A DNA stretch of 22,950 nt from Planctomycetaceae bacterium. GTDB lineage: Bacteria; Planctomycetota; Planctomycetia; Pirellulales; Pirellulaceae. This document shows positions 8,308 through 16,209 of this stretch, piece after piece. The stretch is taken from assembly GCA_012965455.1 (NCBI GenBank), contig DTSG01000281.1:8400-31349 (forward strand). The letters run 5' to 3'. Below the pieces are notes generated by a model. It ran no database searches. It was not told the origin of the DNA and saw nothing but the letters and a program-made list of their open reading frames with translations. The position numbers were made by a program, and so were the translations under genes. The first letter of the stretch is position 1. The number at the start of each line of letters is the position of its first letter.

Positions 8308-8760
8308 TCAATGCGCCCCCTGTTGCTGCGGAGCATTGCCGTCAGAGTGCGCTGTCTGTGTATCCTGTGCAGCTCGAAGTTCATCAGCTAATGTCACGGG
8401 CCCCTGTGTCGAACCCAAAACGGCTCCGCAAAACAAGTACATCGTAACGCCATAAATTAAAGTCGTGAACAGCAATATCGCGGCCAAACATATTCCAAAA
8501 TGATCTGCGAGTAACCGCTGTGGGTTTAAAGTCCCTCGTACATTGGGCGCAGATTGATTAGTAGACGAAGCCTGTTGCCCGCGATGCGTCGTCCAATCAT
8601 CCCAACCCGCTTGCTGCAACTCACGTTGCTTGTCTGAGGCGTGCAGGATTTGACTGCGCGAGTCCAGCATTTTGACTACAATTCCAAGCATCAACAGTAC
8701 GTATACAAAGCCCCAAAATGCGATTACCCAGCGTTTGGTTTTTTGCGGGCGTTGCGACAT
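8308..8760 (-). CDS. Small two-TM membrane protein, hypothetical
   Basis: A 150-residue protein that I do not recognise. A basic N-terminus (MSQRPQKTKR) is followed by TM1 (about 11-30). A polar segment rich in Gln, Ser and Asp follows (about 32-85), then TM2 (about 88-116) and a hydrophilic tail ending in a Gln/His-rich stretch. The topology suggests that a roughly 55-residue loop faces outward, with both ends inside. Its ATG overlaps the oppF stop codon by one base (TAATG), so it is likely translated by coupling to the transporter. The next membrane gene begins 3 nt after its stop. The arrangement suggests a link to the Opp importer or simply a shared transcript; nothing in the sequence decides this. 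Confidence 0.72.
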   Translation of the reverse strand: MSQRPQKTKRWVIAFWGFVYVLLMLGIVVKMLDSRSQILHASDKQRELQQAGWDDWTTHRGQQASSTNQSAPNVRGTLNPQRLLADHFGICLAAILLFTTLIYGVTMYLFCGAVLGSTQGPVTLADELRAAQDTQTAHSDGNAPQQQGAH

Positions 8761-9800
8761 TAAACTACCACTTCTGCTGAGTTTGACTTTGGTGGATCAC
8801 TTTTATCAATATTATCGTCTTCATACAACAAACAAGAGACTTGGTGGTCTGTCGTAGATAATTGTGGCATCGTAGAGGCACAATGCCCGAGAACCTGCGG
8901 GCAACGAGCTGCGAAGGAACAGCCAACGTATTCAATGTCTGGTGAAGGGACTTCGCCTGTCAGCGTAATTCGGTTGGCGCGAACATCAACCGTTGGATCT
9001 GGGACAGGTGCGGCTGAAAGCAACGCAGTCGTGTAGGGATGTTGTGGGGAATCATAGAGTTCTTTGGAGTCTGCTAACTCAACAATTTTACCGAGATACA
9101 TGACTCCTACACGATGTGCAATGTGCCGGACCACTGCTAGATCATGCGCAATGAACACATAGGAAACACCAAGCTTTTGCTGTAAATCCATTAACAGATT
9201 AATGACCTGAGCTTGAATCGAAACATCCAGTGCCGAAACTGCTTCATCACAAACAATTAACTTAGGTTGAACCGCTAAAGCTCGAGCGATTCCAATGCGT
9301 TGTCGTTGTCCACCGGAAAATTCGTGCGGGTATCGATTCATGTACTGCGGGTTTATCCCCACAAGTTCCAGCAACCGAATAACCTCTAAACGACGCCCTG
9401 TTTCATCGCCAAATAATTTATAGTTTCCCATCGGTTCACGAATAATATTACCCACCATCATGCGTGGATTGAGCGATGCAAATGGATCTTGAAAAACCAT
9501 TTGCGCAGTCAGACGGTGAGGTATCATCGCTCGATCCGACAAGTTATCAATGCGGGTACCGTTAAGGTGAATCGTCCCTTCCACCTTGGCACGATGAATC
9601 AAGTTTAGGATGGCTCTTGCCGTGGTTGATTTACCACACCCCGACTCGCCAACGAGACCCAAAGTTTCACCTTCCTGAACATCAAAATCGATGCCATCGA
9701 CCGCGCGAATCCAACGCTTAGGTTGACCAAATTTACGCTTACTCGGAAAATGTACTTTGAGATTGTTGACACTTAGAATTGTGTTTTCGGAATTAGGCAT
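8760..9800 (-). CDS. oppF: Oligopeptide/dipeptide ABC importer ATPase (OppF/DppF-like)
   Basis: One of two cytoplasmic ATPases driving peptide import. With the ATG at 9800 the protein has 346 residues. Walker A GESGCGKS is at 51-58, Q-loop Gln104, the ABC signature FSGGQRQR at 161-168, Walker B LIVCDE at 181-186 and the switch His219. The C-terminal oligopeptide-transporter extension carries the cysteine pattern GCSFAARC...GHC...SC, which in related DppD/OppD proteins binds an Fe-S cluster. The longer frame back to 9905 is read through by oppD in another frame and lacks family sequence, so 9800 is chosen. That start overlaps the oppD stop by 8 nt (ATGCCTAA), which implies translational coupling. 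Confidence 0.93.
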   Translation of the reverse strand: MPNSENTILSVNNLKVHFPSKRKFGQPKRWIRAVDGIDFDVQEGETLGLVGESGCGKSTTARAILNLIHRAKVEGTIHLNGTRIDNLSDRAMIPHRLTAQMVFQDPFASLNPRMMVGNIIREPMGNYKLFGDETGRRLEVIRLLELVGINPQYMNRYPHEFSGGQRQRIGIARALAVQPKLIVCDEAVSALDVSIQAQVINLLMDLQQKLGVSYVFIAHDLAVVRHIAHRVGVMYLGKIVELADSKELYDSPQHPYTTALLSAAPVPDPTVDVRANRITLTGEVPSPDIEYVGCSFAARCPQVLGHCASTMPQLSTTDHQVSCLLYEDDNIDKSDPPKSNSAEVVV

Positions 9801-10827
9801 GTGGCAACTCCTCGCGGCTTGTTGACCCTGCCTGCTGGATTTGATCAGCATGGATGCACGCAAAAACATGAGAACCCTCGGAGAATTCGCTGCCGATGCT
9901 GACAAGTTCCGGCACAGCCGCTAGACACTCGTCCGTTTTCCATTGGCAGCGCGGCGCAAATGCACAGCCTGCTGGCAAATTCATCATATCCGGCGGTTGC
10001 CCCTCGATCGATTGCAAGCGTGTTAGTTGAGGCTGATCCCATCGTGGAGCTGAGTGCAGTAGCCCCAAAGTGTAAGGATGACGAGCGGCTGCGAATAGCG
10101 TCTTGGTGTCGGTCTGTTCAACTTTGCGGCCACCATACATCACCAAGACACGGTCGCAAATACTAGCAACCACACCTAAGTCATGCGTGATAAAAATAAT
10201 CGCCATCCCGCGTTTGTCCTGCATCGCTTTTAGCAAATCGAGAATCTGCGCTTGAATCGTAACGTCCAACGCCGTGGTTGGTTCATCAGCAATGAGAATA
10301 TCTGGCTCACACGAAAGCGCCATCGCGATCATCACCCGTTGACGCATACCGCCACTAAACTGGTGTGGGTATTCAGTGATCCGGCTAGCCGCCGCCGGAA
10401 TACCTACTAACTCGAGCAACTCCACAGCATGCTGTATGGCTGCAGCCCGAGTATGCCCGAGGTGTAACATACTGACTTCAATCAATTGATCTTGGATCGT
10501 CAAGAATGGATTGAGAGCCGTCATCGGGTCTTGGAAAATCATCGCGATGCGTTTCCCACGAATCGTCCGAAATTGGCGTTGCGACAATTTCAATAAATCC
10601 TGCTCAGCGAACAAGACTTCGCCACCTTTCACGTGACCCGGTGGCTGTGGAATCAAACCTAGTATCGTTAAATTGGCTACGGACTTGCCCGAACCTGATT
10701 CCCCCACAATCCCTAAAGTTTCCCCGGGGTACAAATCAAAACTAATGTCGTTCACTGCGCGGACAATACCATCGTCCGTCACAAATTCGACTTCTAGGTT
10801 TTTCACTTGTAGTATGGGTTGAACCAT
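9793..10827 (-). CDS. oppD: Oligopeptide/dipeptide ABC importer ATPase (OppD/DppD-like)
   Basis: The partner ATPase of OppF. It has 344 residues. Walker A GESGSGKS is at 42-49, Q-loop Gln99, the signature FSGGMRQR at about 157-164, Walker B ILIADE at 177-182 and the switch His215. The Met in SGGMRQR is the usual mark of the OppD subtype (OppF has SGGQ). The C-terminal extension holds the cysteines GCAFAPRC...DEC...FAC, the pattern linked with an Fe-S cluster in DppD-type ATPases. The gene starts 79 nt after oppC with no clear Shine-Dalgarno, and it ends 8 nt inside oppF. Confidence 0.93.
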   Translation of the reverse strand: MVQPILQVKNLEVEFVTDDGIVRAVNDISFDLYPGETLGIVGESGSGKSVANLTILGLIPQPPGHVKGGEVLFAEQDLLKLSQRQFRTIRGKRIAMIFQDPMTALNPFLTIQDQLIEVSMLHLGHTRAAAIQHAVELLELVGIPAAASRITEYPHQFSGGMRQRVMIAMALSCEPDILIADEPTTALDVTIQAQILDLLKAMQDKRGMAIIFITHDLGVVASICDRVLVMYGGRKVEQTDTKTLFAAARHPYTLGLLHSAPRWDQPQLTRLQSIEGQPPDMMNLPAGCAFAPRCQWKTDECLAAVPELVSIGSEFSEGSHVFACIHADQIQQAGSTSREELPHA

Positions 10828-10906
10828 GAATGCAAATGCTTTCTTAAACTTTAAAATCTATCACTGCTAGCTGGAGGGTTGACTTACTTTCAGCGAATCG
10901 TCGCCA

Positions 10907-12130
10907 CTAACGGTTCTTTAACTTGGGATCCAATGCATCACGAACTCCATCACCAAGGAAATTCAAGGAGAACAAAGTTAACGCTAAGGCGAATCCGGAG
11001 AACACAATCATCCACCAATAGATTCGAATCGGAGTGATCACTTGAATCCCTTCGTTGACTAACATCCCCCATGAGATATCAGGCGCTTGCACCCCCATCC
11101 CCAAGAAAGACAGAAACGCCTCAAAACGAATTACAGCCGGAATCGTCAGCGTCAAATAGACAATCACAATCCCCATCACGTTGGGAACCAGATGCTTAAA
11201 AATAATCCCCCACTGGCTGGTGCCAATGGTCTTGGCAGCATCGACAAACTGCTCGTTCTTCAAGGACAACACTTGCCCACGGACAACCCGTGCCATCGTC
11301 AACCAATAGATCGCACCGATCATCAAAAAGAAGACTGTGATTTGGTTAATTCCGTAGTCATGTAAAGTATCGCGAACTTTGGGCGACGACAAAAATGACA
11401 TGATAAATATGACAATGAAGATGAAAGGAATCGAATAGGCAACGTCAATAATTCGCATCATGATGTTGTCAATTCGGCCACCAAAATAGCCCGCGATTGC
11501 ACCATAACTAACGCCAATCACTAGCGAAACCAGAGTGGCAATCAGGCCACAGGCAAGTGATACTCGCGAACCCCAACAAACCCGTGACAAAACATCTCGT
11601 CCAAGTTTGTCAGTGCCACAAATAGAGGGAATGCAATAATCACCAAAAATGAAAATCCGAAATTCAATCATTGCCTTCGAGATAAAGTTAGGATCATTCC
11701 AATAGACATTAATCGGATGGCGCGCCTCTAATCCTTCAATTTCCACTTGCAATGCTGCTAGGTCATGCGACGTACTCATGGCTTGAAGCTCTTGTCGCTT
11801 GGAAGCGAGAGTCTCGTCATATTTTGCAATGCCCAAGGTGAATGTCTTGAATTCAGGCGGTAATAATTCGCGTTGTTTGACATTCTGGAAAATTGGCGAC
11901 TGCAGTGGTAGAGCCGGAGTGACGATTGCCAGCACGACAATAACCACTAATGTCCACAACGAAATCATCGACACGCGGTTACGCTTTAGACGCTTCCACC
12001 CATCGGACCACAGCGACACGCCCTGTTGCGTTCGTGCGGCTGTCATGACTTCCGCTAACCGCTGCAACTCCGTCCGCTTAGACGACTTGTCCGGTTGCTC
12101 GTCAGTTGTTGTGGTTGGTGTTTGATTCAT
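10907..12130 (-). CDS. oppC: Oligopeptide ABC importer permease (OppC-like) with large periplasmic insert
   Basis: One of the two membrane subunits forming the peptide channel. It has 407 residues against about 300 for the E. coli protein. A polar N-terminal tail (1-40) and the amphipathic KRLKRNR stretch precede TM1 (about 55-75). An extra segment of roughly 80 residues (about 85-165) follows. It contains a charged, coiled-coil-like helix rich in Glu, Gln and Ala and should lie outside the membrane. The standard core then resumes with CGTDKLGRDVLSR at 171-183, five more TM segments, and the EAA coupling loop (AAKTIGTSQWG...HLVPN) that docks on the ATPases. It ends LGDGVRDALDPKLKNR, as OppC proteins do. 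It starts 95 nt downstream of oppB. Confidence 0.93.
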   Translation of the reverse strand: MNQTPTTTTDEQPDKSSKRTELQRLAEVMTAARTQQGVSLWSDGWKRLKRNRVSMISLWTLVVIVVLAIVTPALPLQSPIFQNVKQRELLPPEFKTFTLGIAKYDETLASKRQELQAMSTSHDLAALQVEIEGLEARHPINVYWNDPNFISKAMIEFRIFIFGDYCIPSICGTDKLGRDVLSRVCWGSRVSLACGLIATLVSLVIGVSYGAIAGYFGGRIDNIMMRIIDVAYSIPFIFIVIFIMSFLSSPKVRDTLHDYGINQITVFFLMIGAIYWLTMARVVRGQVLSLKNEQFVDAAKTIGTSQWGIIFKHLVPNVMGIVIVYLTLTIPAVIRFEAFLSFLGMGVQAPDISWGMLVNEGIQVITPIRIYWWMIVFSGFALALTLFSLNFLGDGVRDALDPKLKNR

Positions 12131-12225
12131 AGAACGTGTTTATTCAAGCAATCGTACGGTCGTGTTTGTGGCTGTCCTAGGTTTTTCTTTAAGTTAGGTC
12201 TCGGTTTATCAATCAATTAAGCCAA

Positions 12226-13149
12226 TTACTCCAACACAACGCGGGGATCAATGAAGGAATAGGATAAGTCAACAAGTGTGTTCATGACGTAGAGCAATAC
12301 GGTGTAGGTCAACAAAGCCCCCATCCCTAACGTAAAATCCCGCTGGAGAGCGGCTTCGATGAAATGGCTCCCCATGCCTGGGATCGCAAAGATTTTTTCC
12401 AATACTAAAGAACCCGTTAAGATGCCAGCACAAGCTGGTCCTAAGTAGGAGACCACTGGTAAAATCGAACCTCGTAATGCATGACGCAAGATAACCGTCC
12501 GAGTGCTGAGTCCTTTGGCATAAGCTGTTCGTATATAATCGTTGCTCAATACTTCCAGCATCCCAGTTCTTGTGAGACGAGCGATATAGCCAGCGAACGG
12601 AGCCCCTAAGCACATGGCAGGTAGTACAATCTGTTTCAGCTCGCCCCAACCAGCCGCTGGGAAAATTTGGAAGTAAAACACGAACAGGACAATCGCCATA
12701 GACGCTAGCACAAAACTGGGGATGGCGATTCCTAGAGTCGCTAATAGCATGAACGAGAAATCGTAAATGCTCGTTCTGCGGACAGCCGAAACCACGCCAG
12801 CGGTCATCCCCAACAAAAGTGCAAAGGTCATTCCTAAAATGCCCAACGCAGCGGAAACTGGAAACCCTTGAGCCAACACTTCATTAACTGTGAAGTCTTG
12901 AAGCTTGTAGCTCGGGCCAAAATCAAAACACATTGTATTCCACAAATGCGTTGTATATTGCACATATAATGGGTCATCCAAATTGTAACGCTGTTCTAAT
13001 TGAGCGCGCACCGATTCGGACAAAACGCGTTCACCGTTTAAGGGGCCACCTGGAATGGCTCGCATCAAGAAAAAAGATAACGTAAACACGACCCAAACCG
13101 TGATCAACATCCAGCCCAAACGTTTCAATAAAAAAACCAATACCTGCAT
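12226..13149 (-). CDS. oppB: Oligopeptide ABC importer permease (OppB-like)
   Basis: The second channel subunit. Its 307 residues match the E. coli length almost exactly. TM1 (about 9-29) is followed by the conserved IPGGP segment and a periplasmic loop with YNLDDPLYVQY. Five further TM segments follow. The EAA coupling loop carries the usual pattern, with YIRTAYAKGLS, then HALRGSILPVVS, and the family ending FIDPRVVLE is present. The ATG overlaps the oppA stop by one base (TAATG), so translation is coupled to the binding protein. No insertion is seen here, unlike its partner OppC. Confidence 0.94.
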   Translation of the reverse strand: MQVLVFLLKRLGWMLITVWVVFTLSFFLMRAIPGGPLNGERVLSESVRAQLEQRYNLDDPLYVQYTTHLWNTMCFDFGPSYKLQDFTVNEVLAQGFPVSAALGILGMTFALLLGMTAGVVSAVRRTSIYDFSFMLLATLGIAIPSFVLASMAIVLFVFYFQIFPAAGWGELKQIVLPAMCLGAPFAGYIARLTRTGMLEVLSNDYIRTAYAKGLSTRTVILRHALRGSILPVVSYLGPACAGILTGSLVLEKIFAIPGMGSHFIEAALQRDFTLGMGALLTYTVLLYVMNTLVDLSYSFIDPRVVLE

Positions 13150-15206
13150 TAGTTCGTGTCCTCGCTTATCGCATCATTCGCTGCAGATCCTGTGCGACGG
13201 ATTTTGATCAAGTGCAATGGATGGATATCCTGCAAATTAGCATGAAACCCTTGAATGCGAGGCTGTACCATGTTTTTGGAAACGTAAAAATAAATCGGCA
13301 TGATGGGCTGGTGTTCCATTAAAATTGTCTCCGCTTCAACAAACAGCTGCATTCTTGCCGCCGGATCCGCCTCACTCTTGGCCATTTTAATGTTGTGGTC
13401 ATATTTCGCATCGCCCCAATTTGTTTGGTTGTTGGGACCGCCGGTAACAAACATATCCAGAAATGTATTGGGATCTGGATAGTCGCCAATCCAACCCGAC
13501 CGCGCCACCATATAGTCGCCAGTTCGCAGTGAATCAAGAAACGAACCCCATTCCAAGTTTCGCAGGATGACGTTAATACCTAGATTCTTTTTCCAGTCCT
13601 GCTGAATAACCTCGGCAATATCTCGATGACTGTCAGCCGTGTTGTACAGAATCTCTATCTGCGGCAACCCTTTACCGTTGGGATAGCCAGCCTCTGCCAG
13701 TAATTGACGGGCCAGCTCCACATTGTGCCCACTTCCCTGATAACCTTCATACCCAATCATTCCCGGAGGCACGAAACTACTGGCCGGTAATTGTCCACCT
13801 TTGACGACATTGTCGACGATTGAGCGTTTGTCAATTGCCAGGTTGAGGGCGCGACGAACTTTGGGGTGATTCAGCGGAGGCTTGGCAGTATTGACTCGAT
13901 AAAAGTACGACGCCAGAAACGGAGTCGAGACGAAATCATCTCGTTTTTTCAAGATGGGAATCATCGTATTGGGTGGAGTTGTGTCCCAGTCGAGTTGACC
14001 TGTTAAATACATGTTGAGACTTGTTGTTTCAGATTGAATCGACATCACATCGATGCTTGCTAGTTCAACTTCTGCAGCGTTCCAGTACTGTTCGTTTTTT
14101 ATCAAGCGAATGCGATCACGAATGCGCCGTTCTTTGAGACGAAAGGGACCGTTGGTCACAATATTCTCGGCTTTAGTAAACCTCCGCGCACCGTACTGTT
14201 CAACACAACCACGGTGCACTGGGTGCAGCGGATAGAACGCTACCAACTCTGGAAAGAATGCTGTCGCGCTGTTCAGTGTGACCTCTAGGTCCTGGGGCGA
14301 TAACACTTGGATACCCACTTCGTTGAAATCGTAAAGAACGTGTTGGCAAGGTTGAATGTCGGATAATGGAAAATCACCCCTGTAGGATTGCTTGAGCTCG
14401 TCTATCCCCGCCAGTGAACCGTCCGCGGAGACAGCGTAGGCGATGGTCTCCGTGGCTGGTGTGTTGCTCGATTCGTTTTGAAACTCAACTACAAAAATTG
14501 CTTTGCCCGAAATTGCCTCGATGTCATCTGCCGCGTCAGCTTCTTGGTTGTCAGTGCCTGCGGTATCAGCAGCAGGCGGTGGTAATATCAACTCCCGCAA
14601 AATACCTCGGCGAATCGTACCGCGGGGAAATAACTCCGGCGTCTTGCGATCAGCTAACTCGACCTCAACCTTATCGCCTACGGCTAACTGGACCGTGTTG
14701 AACTTCTCAGCTCCGCGGACATAGAACAACTGATAGTTGTACTCCGAGGCAGTCTCTGGGTGCAGAAACCGCATCCAGGACCAAGCGAAATCTGTAGCTG
14801 TGACTGGATCTCCGTTGGTCCACCGCGCGTTTTCGCGAATGTGGAAACGATAAACGGTACCGTCAGCGTTTACTGTAAAACGGTCCGCCATACCTCGCGC
14901 AACCGGTTTCATCGGAATTCGTCCCAACTCATCAGGCTCACCCGCTGGCATCGACCGCAATAAACCCTCGAACAATGCATTGATGACGCGGCCTTCAGGA
15001 CTTCCTGTGGCTTGCGCTGGATCCATCGTTTTGATTTCTGCGCCGTTGTTAAACACAAAATCAGCGCGCGGCAATGTTCCCATACTGACTGCCCAAACGA
15101 CAGCCCCTAATAAAACGAGCAAAATTAAGAGTGGAAAAAACTTGCGTACCAACTTTGATACCAACCTTCTAAAGTGTTTGATCAAACGCTTATCAATAGG
15201 GCGCAT
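13149..15206 (-). CDS. oppA: Peptide-binding protein (OppA-like), N-terminally membrane-anchored, with insert
   Basis: The extracytoplasmic peptide receptor of the importer (SBP family 5). It is long at 685 residues (E. coli OppA is about 540). The N-terminus is strongly basic (1-22), then a hydrophobic segment (about 23-42) with no lipobox cysteine after it, so it appears to be an uncleaved anchor rather than a lipoprotein. The SBP_bac_5 fold starts at DFVFNNGAEIKTMDPA (about 49-64). RFHIRENARWTNGDPVTATDF (about 120-140) and NIVTNGPFRLKE are diagnostic. About 110 extra residues (about 171-296) separate the NYQLFYVRGAEKFN stretch from VGIQVLSPQDLEVTL. They include an acidic, Ala-rich low-complexity patch (about 211-232). 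It is the first transporter gene of the block. Confidence 0.93.
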   Translation of the reverse strand: MRPIDKRLIKHFRRLVSKLVRKFFPLLILLVLLGAVVWAVSMGTLPRADFVFNNGAEIKTMDPAQATGSPEGRVINALFEGLLRSMPAGEPDELGRIPMKPVARGMADRFTVNADGTVYRFHIRENARWTNGDPVTATDFAWSWMRFLHPETASEYNYQLFYVRGAEKFNTVQLAVGDKVEVELADRKTPELFPRGTIRRGILRELILPPPAADTAGTDNQEADAADDIEAISGKAIFVVEFQNESSNTPATETIAYAVSADGSLAGIDELKQSYRGDFPLSDIQPCQHVLYDFNEVGIQVLSPQDLEVTLNSATAFFPELVAFYPLHPVHRGCVEQYGARRFTKAENIVTNGPFRLKERRIRDRIRLIKNEQYWNAAEVELASIDVMSIQSETTSLNMYLTGQLDWDTTPPNTMIPILKKRDDFVSTPFLASYFYRVNTAKPPLNHPKVRRALNLAIDKRSIVDNVVKGGQLPASSFVPPGMIGYEGYQGSGHNVELARQLLAEAGYPNGKGLPQIEILYNTADSHRDIAEVIQQDWKKNLGINVILRNLEWGSFLDSLRTGDYMVARSGWIGDYPDPNTFLDMFVTGGPNNQTNWGDAKYDHNIKMAKSEADPAARMQLFVEAETILMEHQPIMPIYFYVSKNMVQPRIQGFHANLQDIHPLHLIKIRRTGSAANDAISEDTN

Positions 15207-15221
15207 TGAATAACAACAATG

Positions 15222-15434
15222 TTACAGCACATCAGCAACAATGCAATCGATGCAAACGTGCTTCTTGTGCTTGTTCAAATTTAAGTTTATTTCCGCTTGA
15301 TTATGGGTGTTTCCGGTTGAATTCAACCAATGTTGACTTTCTTTCAAAAAATCTGCCCAAATCATGGCGGCTTTGATAGCTGCTTCGGGAGTAACAATGT
15401 AGGGAGTGTTGTAAAGATTGCGACATAATGACAT
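15222..15434 (-). CDS. Small protein upstream of oppA, unknown function
   Basis: A 70-residue frame on the same strand as oppA, ending 15 nt before the oppA start. It begins MSLCRNLYNTPYIVTPEAA and contains an amphipathic, Ala-rich helix (about 16-34), then a polar Asn/Lys/His-rich part and a C-terminal CIDC. The CRN...T-P-E-A-A-I-K-A-A opening faintly recalls the DUF2277 pattern (M-C-R-N-I... then an EI-x-AAA helix), but I do not claim membership. There is no Shine-Dalgarno. Position in front of the opp operon and the protein-like composition make it a plausible gene; it could also be a leader peptide or a chance frame. Confidence 0.5.
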   Translation of the reverse strand: MSLCRNLYNTPYIVTPEAAIKAAMIWADFLKESQHWLNSTGNTHNQAEINLNLNKHKKHVCIDCIVADVL

Positions 15435-15454
15435 TTGTTTGTTGCCGAATACAC

Positions 15455-15483
15455 CGAAAATTGGGTATTTTTCCCATTTTTCG
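15455..15483. promoter_or_regulatory. Inverted repeat between divergent opp block and ArsR gene, candidate operator
   Basis: CGAAAATTGGG and CCCATTTTTCG form 11-bp arms with one mismatch around a 7-nt AT-rich spacer. The site sits 20 nt before the small ORF that heads the opp block and 45 nt before the ArsR-type gene. Position and symmetry fit an operator for the ArsR-type protein acting on one or both directions. A T-run follows the right arm, but there is no plus-strand gene upstream that would need a terminator. Confidence 0.4.
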
Positions 15484-15528
15484 ATTTTTTGGCGCCCTAC
15501 TGCGTCCCGTTTTCACGCCTAACACCCT

Positions 15529-16092
15529 ATGCAACATAAGTACGACTGTAGGGCTAGCCCACAGACCGACCCCTATAGCGACCCACCTATGAATGATTCT
15601 CCGCAAGAAGTTGAGAAACACGATCCTTTAAAGGAGGTCGTTTCTTCAAATCCGCCAGAGCAGCCGGTACCGACCATCTCCAATTTGCGCGACGACTTAG
15701 CGCAACAACTTGTACCTTCATTAAAGGCCTTGTCGGATATCACTCGGTTGCGTCTGTTCCTAGTGTTATCCGCATGCAAAGAAATGAATGTGCGCGACCT
15801 CTGTAAAACAGTCGGAAAAAACCAACCAACGGTCAGTCATCATTTGTCGTTGATGCGCAAAGTCAATTTTGTGACGACCCGTATCGATGGGAAAACTCAT
15901 TACTATCGTATTGTGCCCGAACAAATTGAAAAAGTGATCGCTCACATTTTCAAAACCAACGTTGGCCATGCCGGCTATCTACAATTCCCGAAATTCCAAG
16001 TCGAGTATCATCCACGCGACAAGGGAATTCTACCGACGGAAGCCTCAGATGAGCCAACCGATCCTAACACAAGCCTCCGCGACACAATCTAG
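15529..16092 (+). CDS. ArsR-family winged-helix transcriptional regulator
   Basis: A probable dimeric DNA-binding repressor. It has 187 residues if translated from 15529; an in-frame ATG at 15589 (residue 21) would give 167 and is equally possible, since neither has a Shine-Dalgarno. The ArsR HTH spans about residues 60-130. It opens LKALSDITRLRLFLVL, then has a DLCKTVGKNQPTVSHHLSLMRK recognition region (split as about 90-111) and a wing TTRIDGKTHYYRI. The ELCVCDL-type Cys metal site of ArsR/SmtB is absent (MNVRDLC here), so metal sensing is unlikely. The N-terminal 50 residues are Pro/Glu-rich and the C-terminal 45 extend beyond the usual domain. It diverges from the opp block, its likeliest target. 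Confidence 0.85.
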   Translation: MQHKYDCRASPQTDPYSDPPMNDSPQEVEKHDPLKEVVSSNPPEQPVPTISNLRDDLAQQLVPSLKALSDITRLRLFLVLSACKEMNVRDLCKTVGKNQPTVSHHLSLMRKVNFVTTRIDGKTHYYRIVPEQIEKVIAHIFKTNVGHAGYLQFPKFQVEYHPRDKGILPTEASDEPTDPNTSLRDTI

Positions 16093-16118
16093 AATTAATG
16101 CTCACCTTCACATTAATT
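16093..16118. terminator. Hairpin between convergent ArsR and SpoU genes, possible terminator
   Basis: AATTAATG and CATTAATT form a perfect 8-bp stem around a 10-nt loop, starting right after the ArsR stop codon. The stem is AT-rich and no T-tract follows, so termination is inferred mainly from its place in the 117-bp gap between converging genes. Nothing else of note is seen in the gap. Confidence 0.35.
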
Positions 16119-16209
16119 AGTGGTTCCAGTTTACCTGCCGCAGGCGGATGTCAATTCGTGGTTCAAAACGACCGAATATCTAACGCCCCCACCAGATCTC
16201 CCCGACCGA

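Noticed and set aside
9801..9905. N-terminal extension of OppF by 35 residues
   Set aside because: The extension lies wholly inside oppD in another frame and has no ABC family sequence. The ATG at 9800 fits the family and gives a typical 8-nt overlap.
15301..15621. A 106-residue minus-strand frame overlapping the ArsR gene start
   Set aside because: It overlaps the small ORF before oppA, the dyad and the ArsR N-terminus, and its composition is not protein-like.
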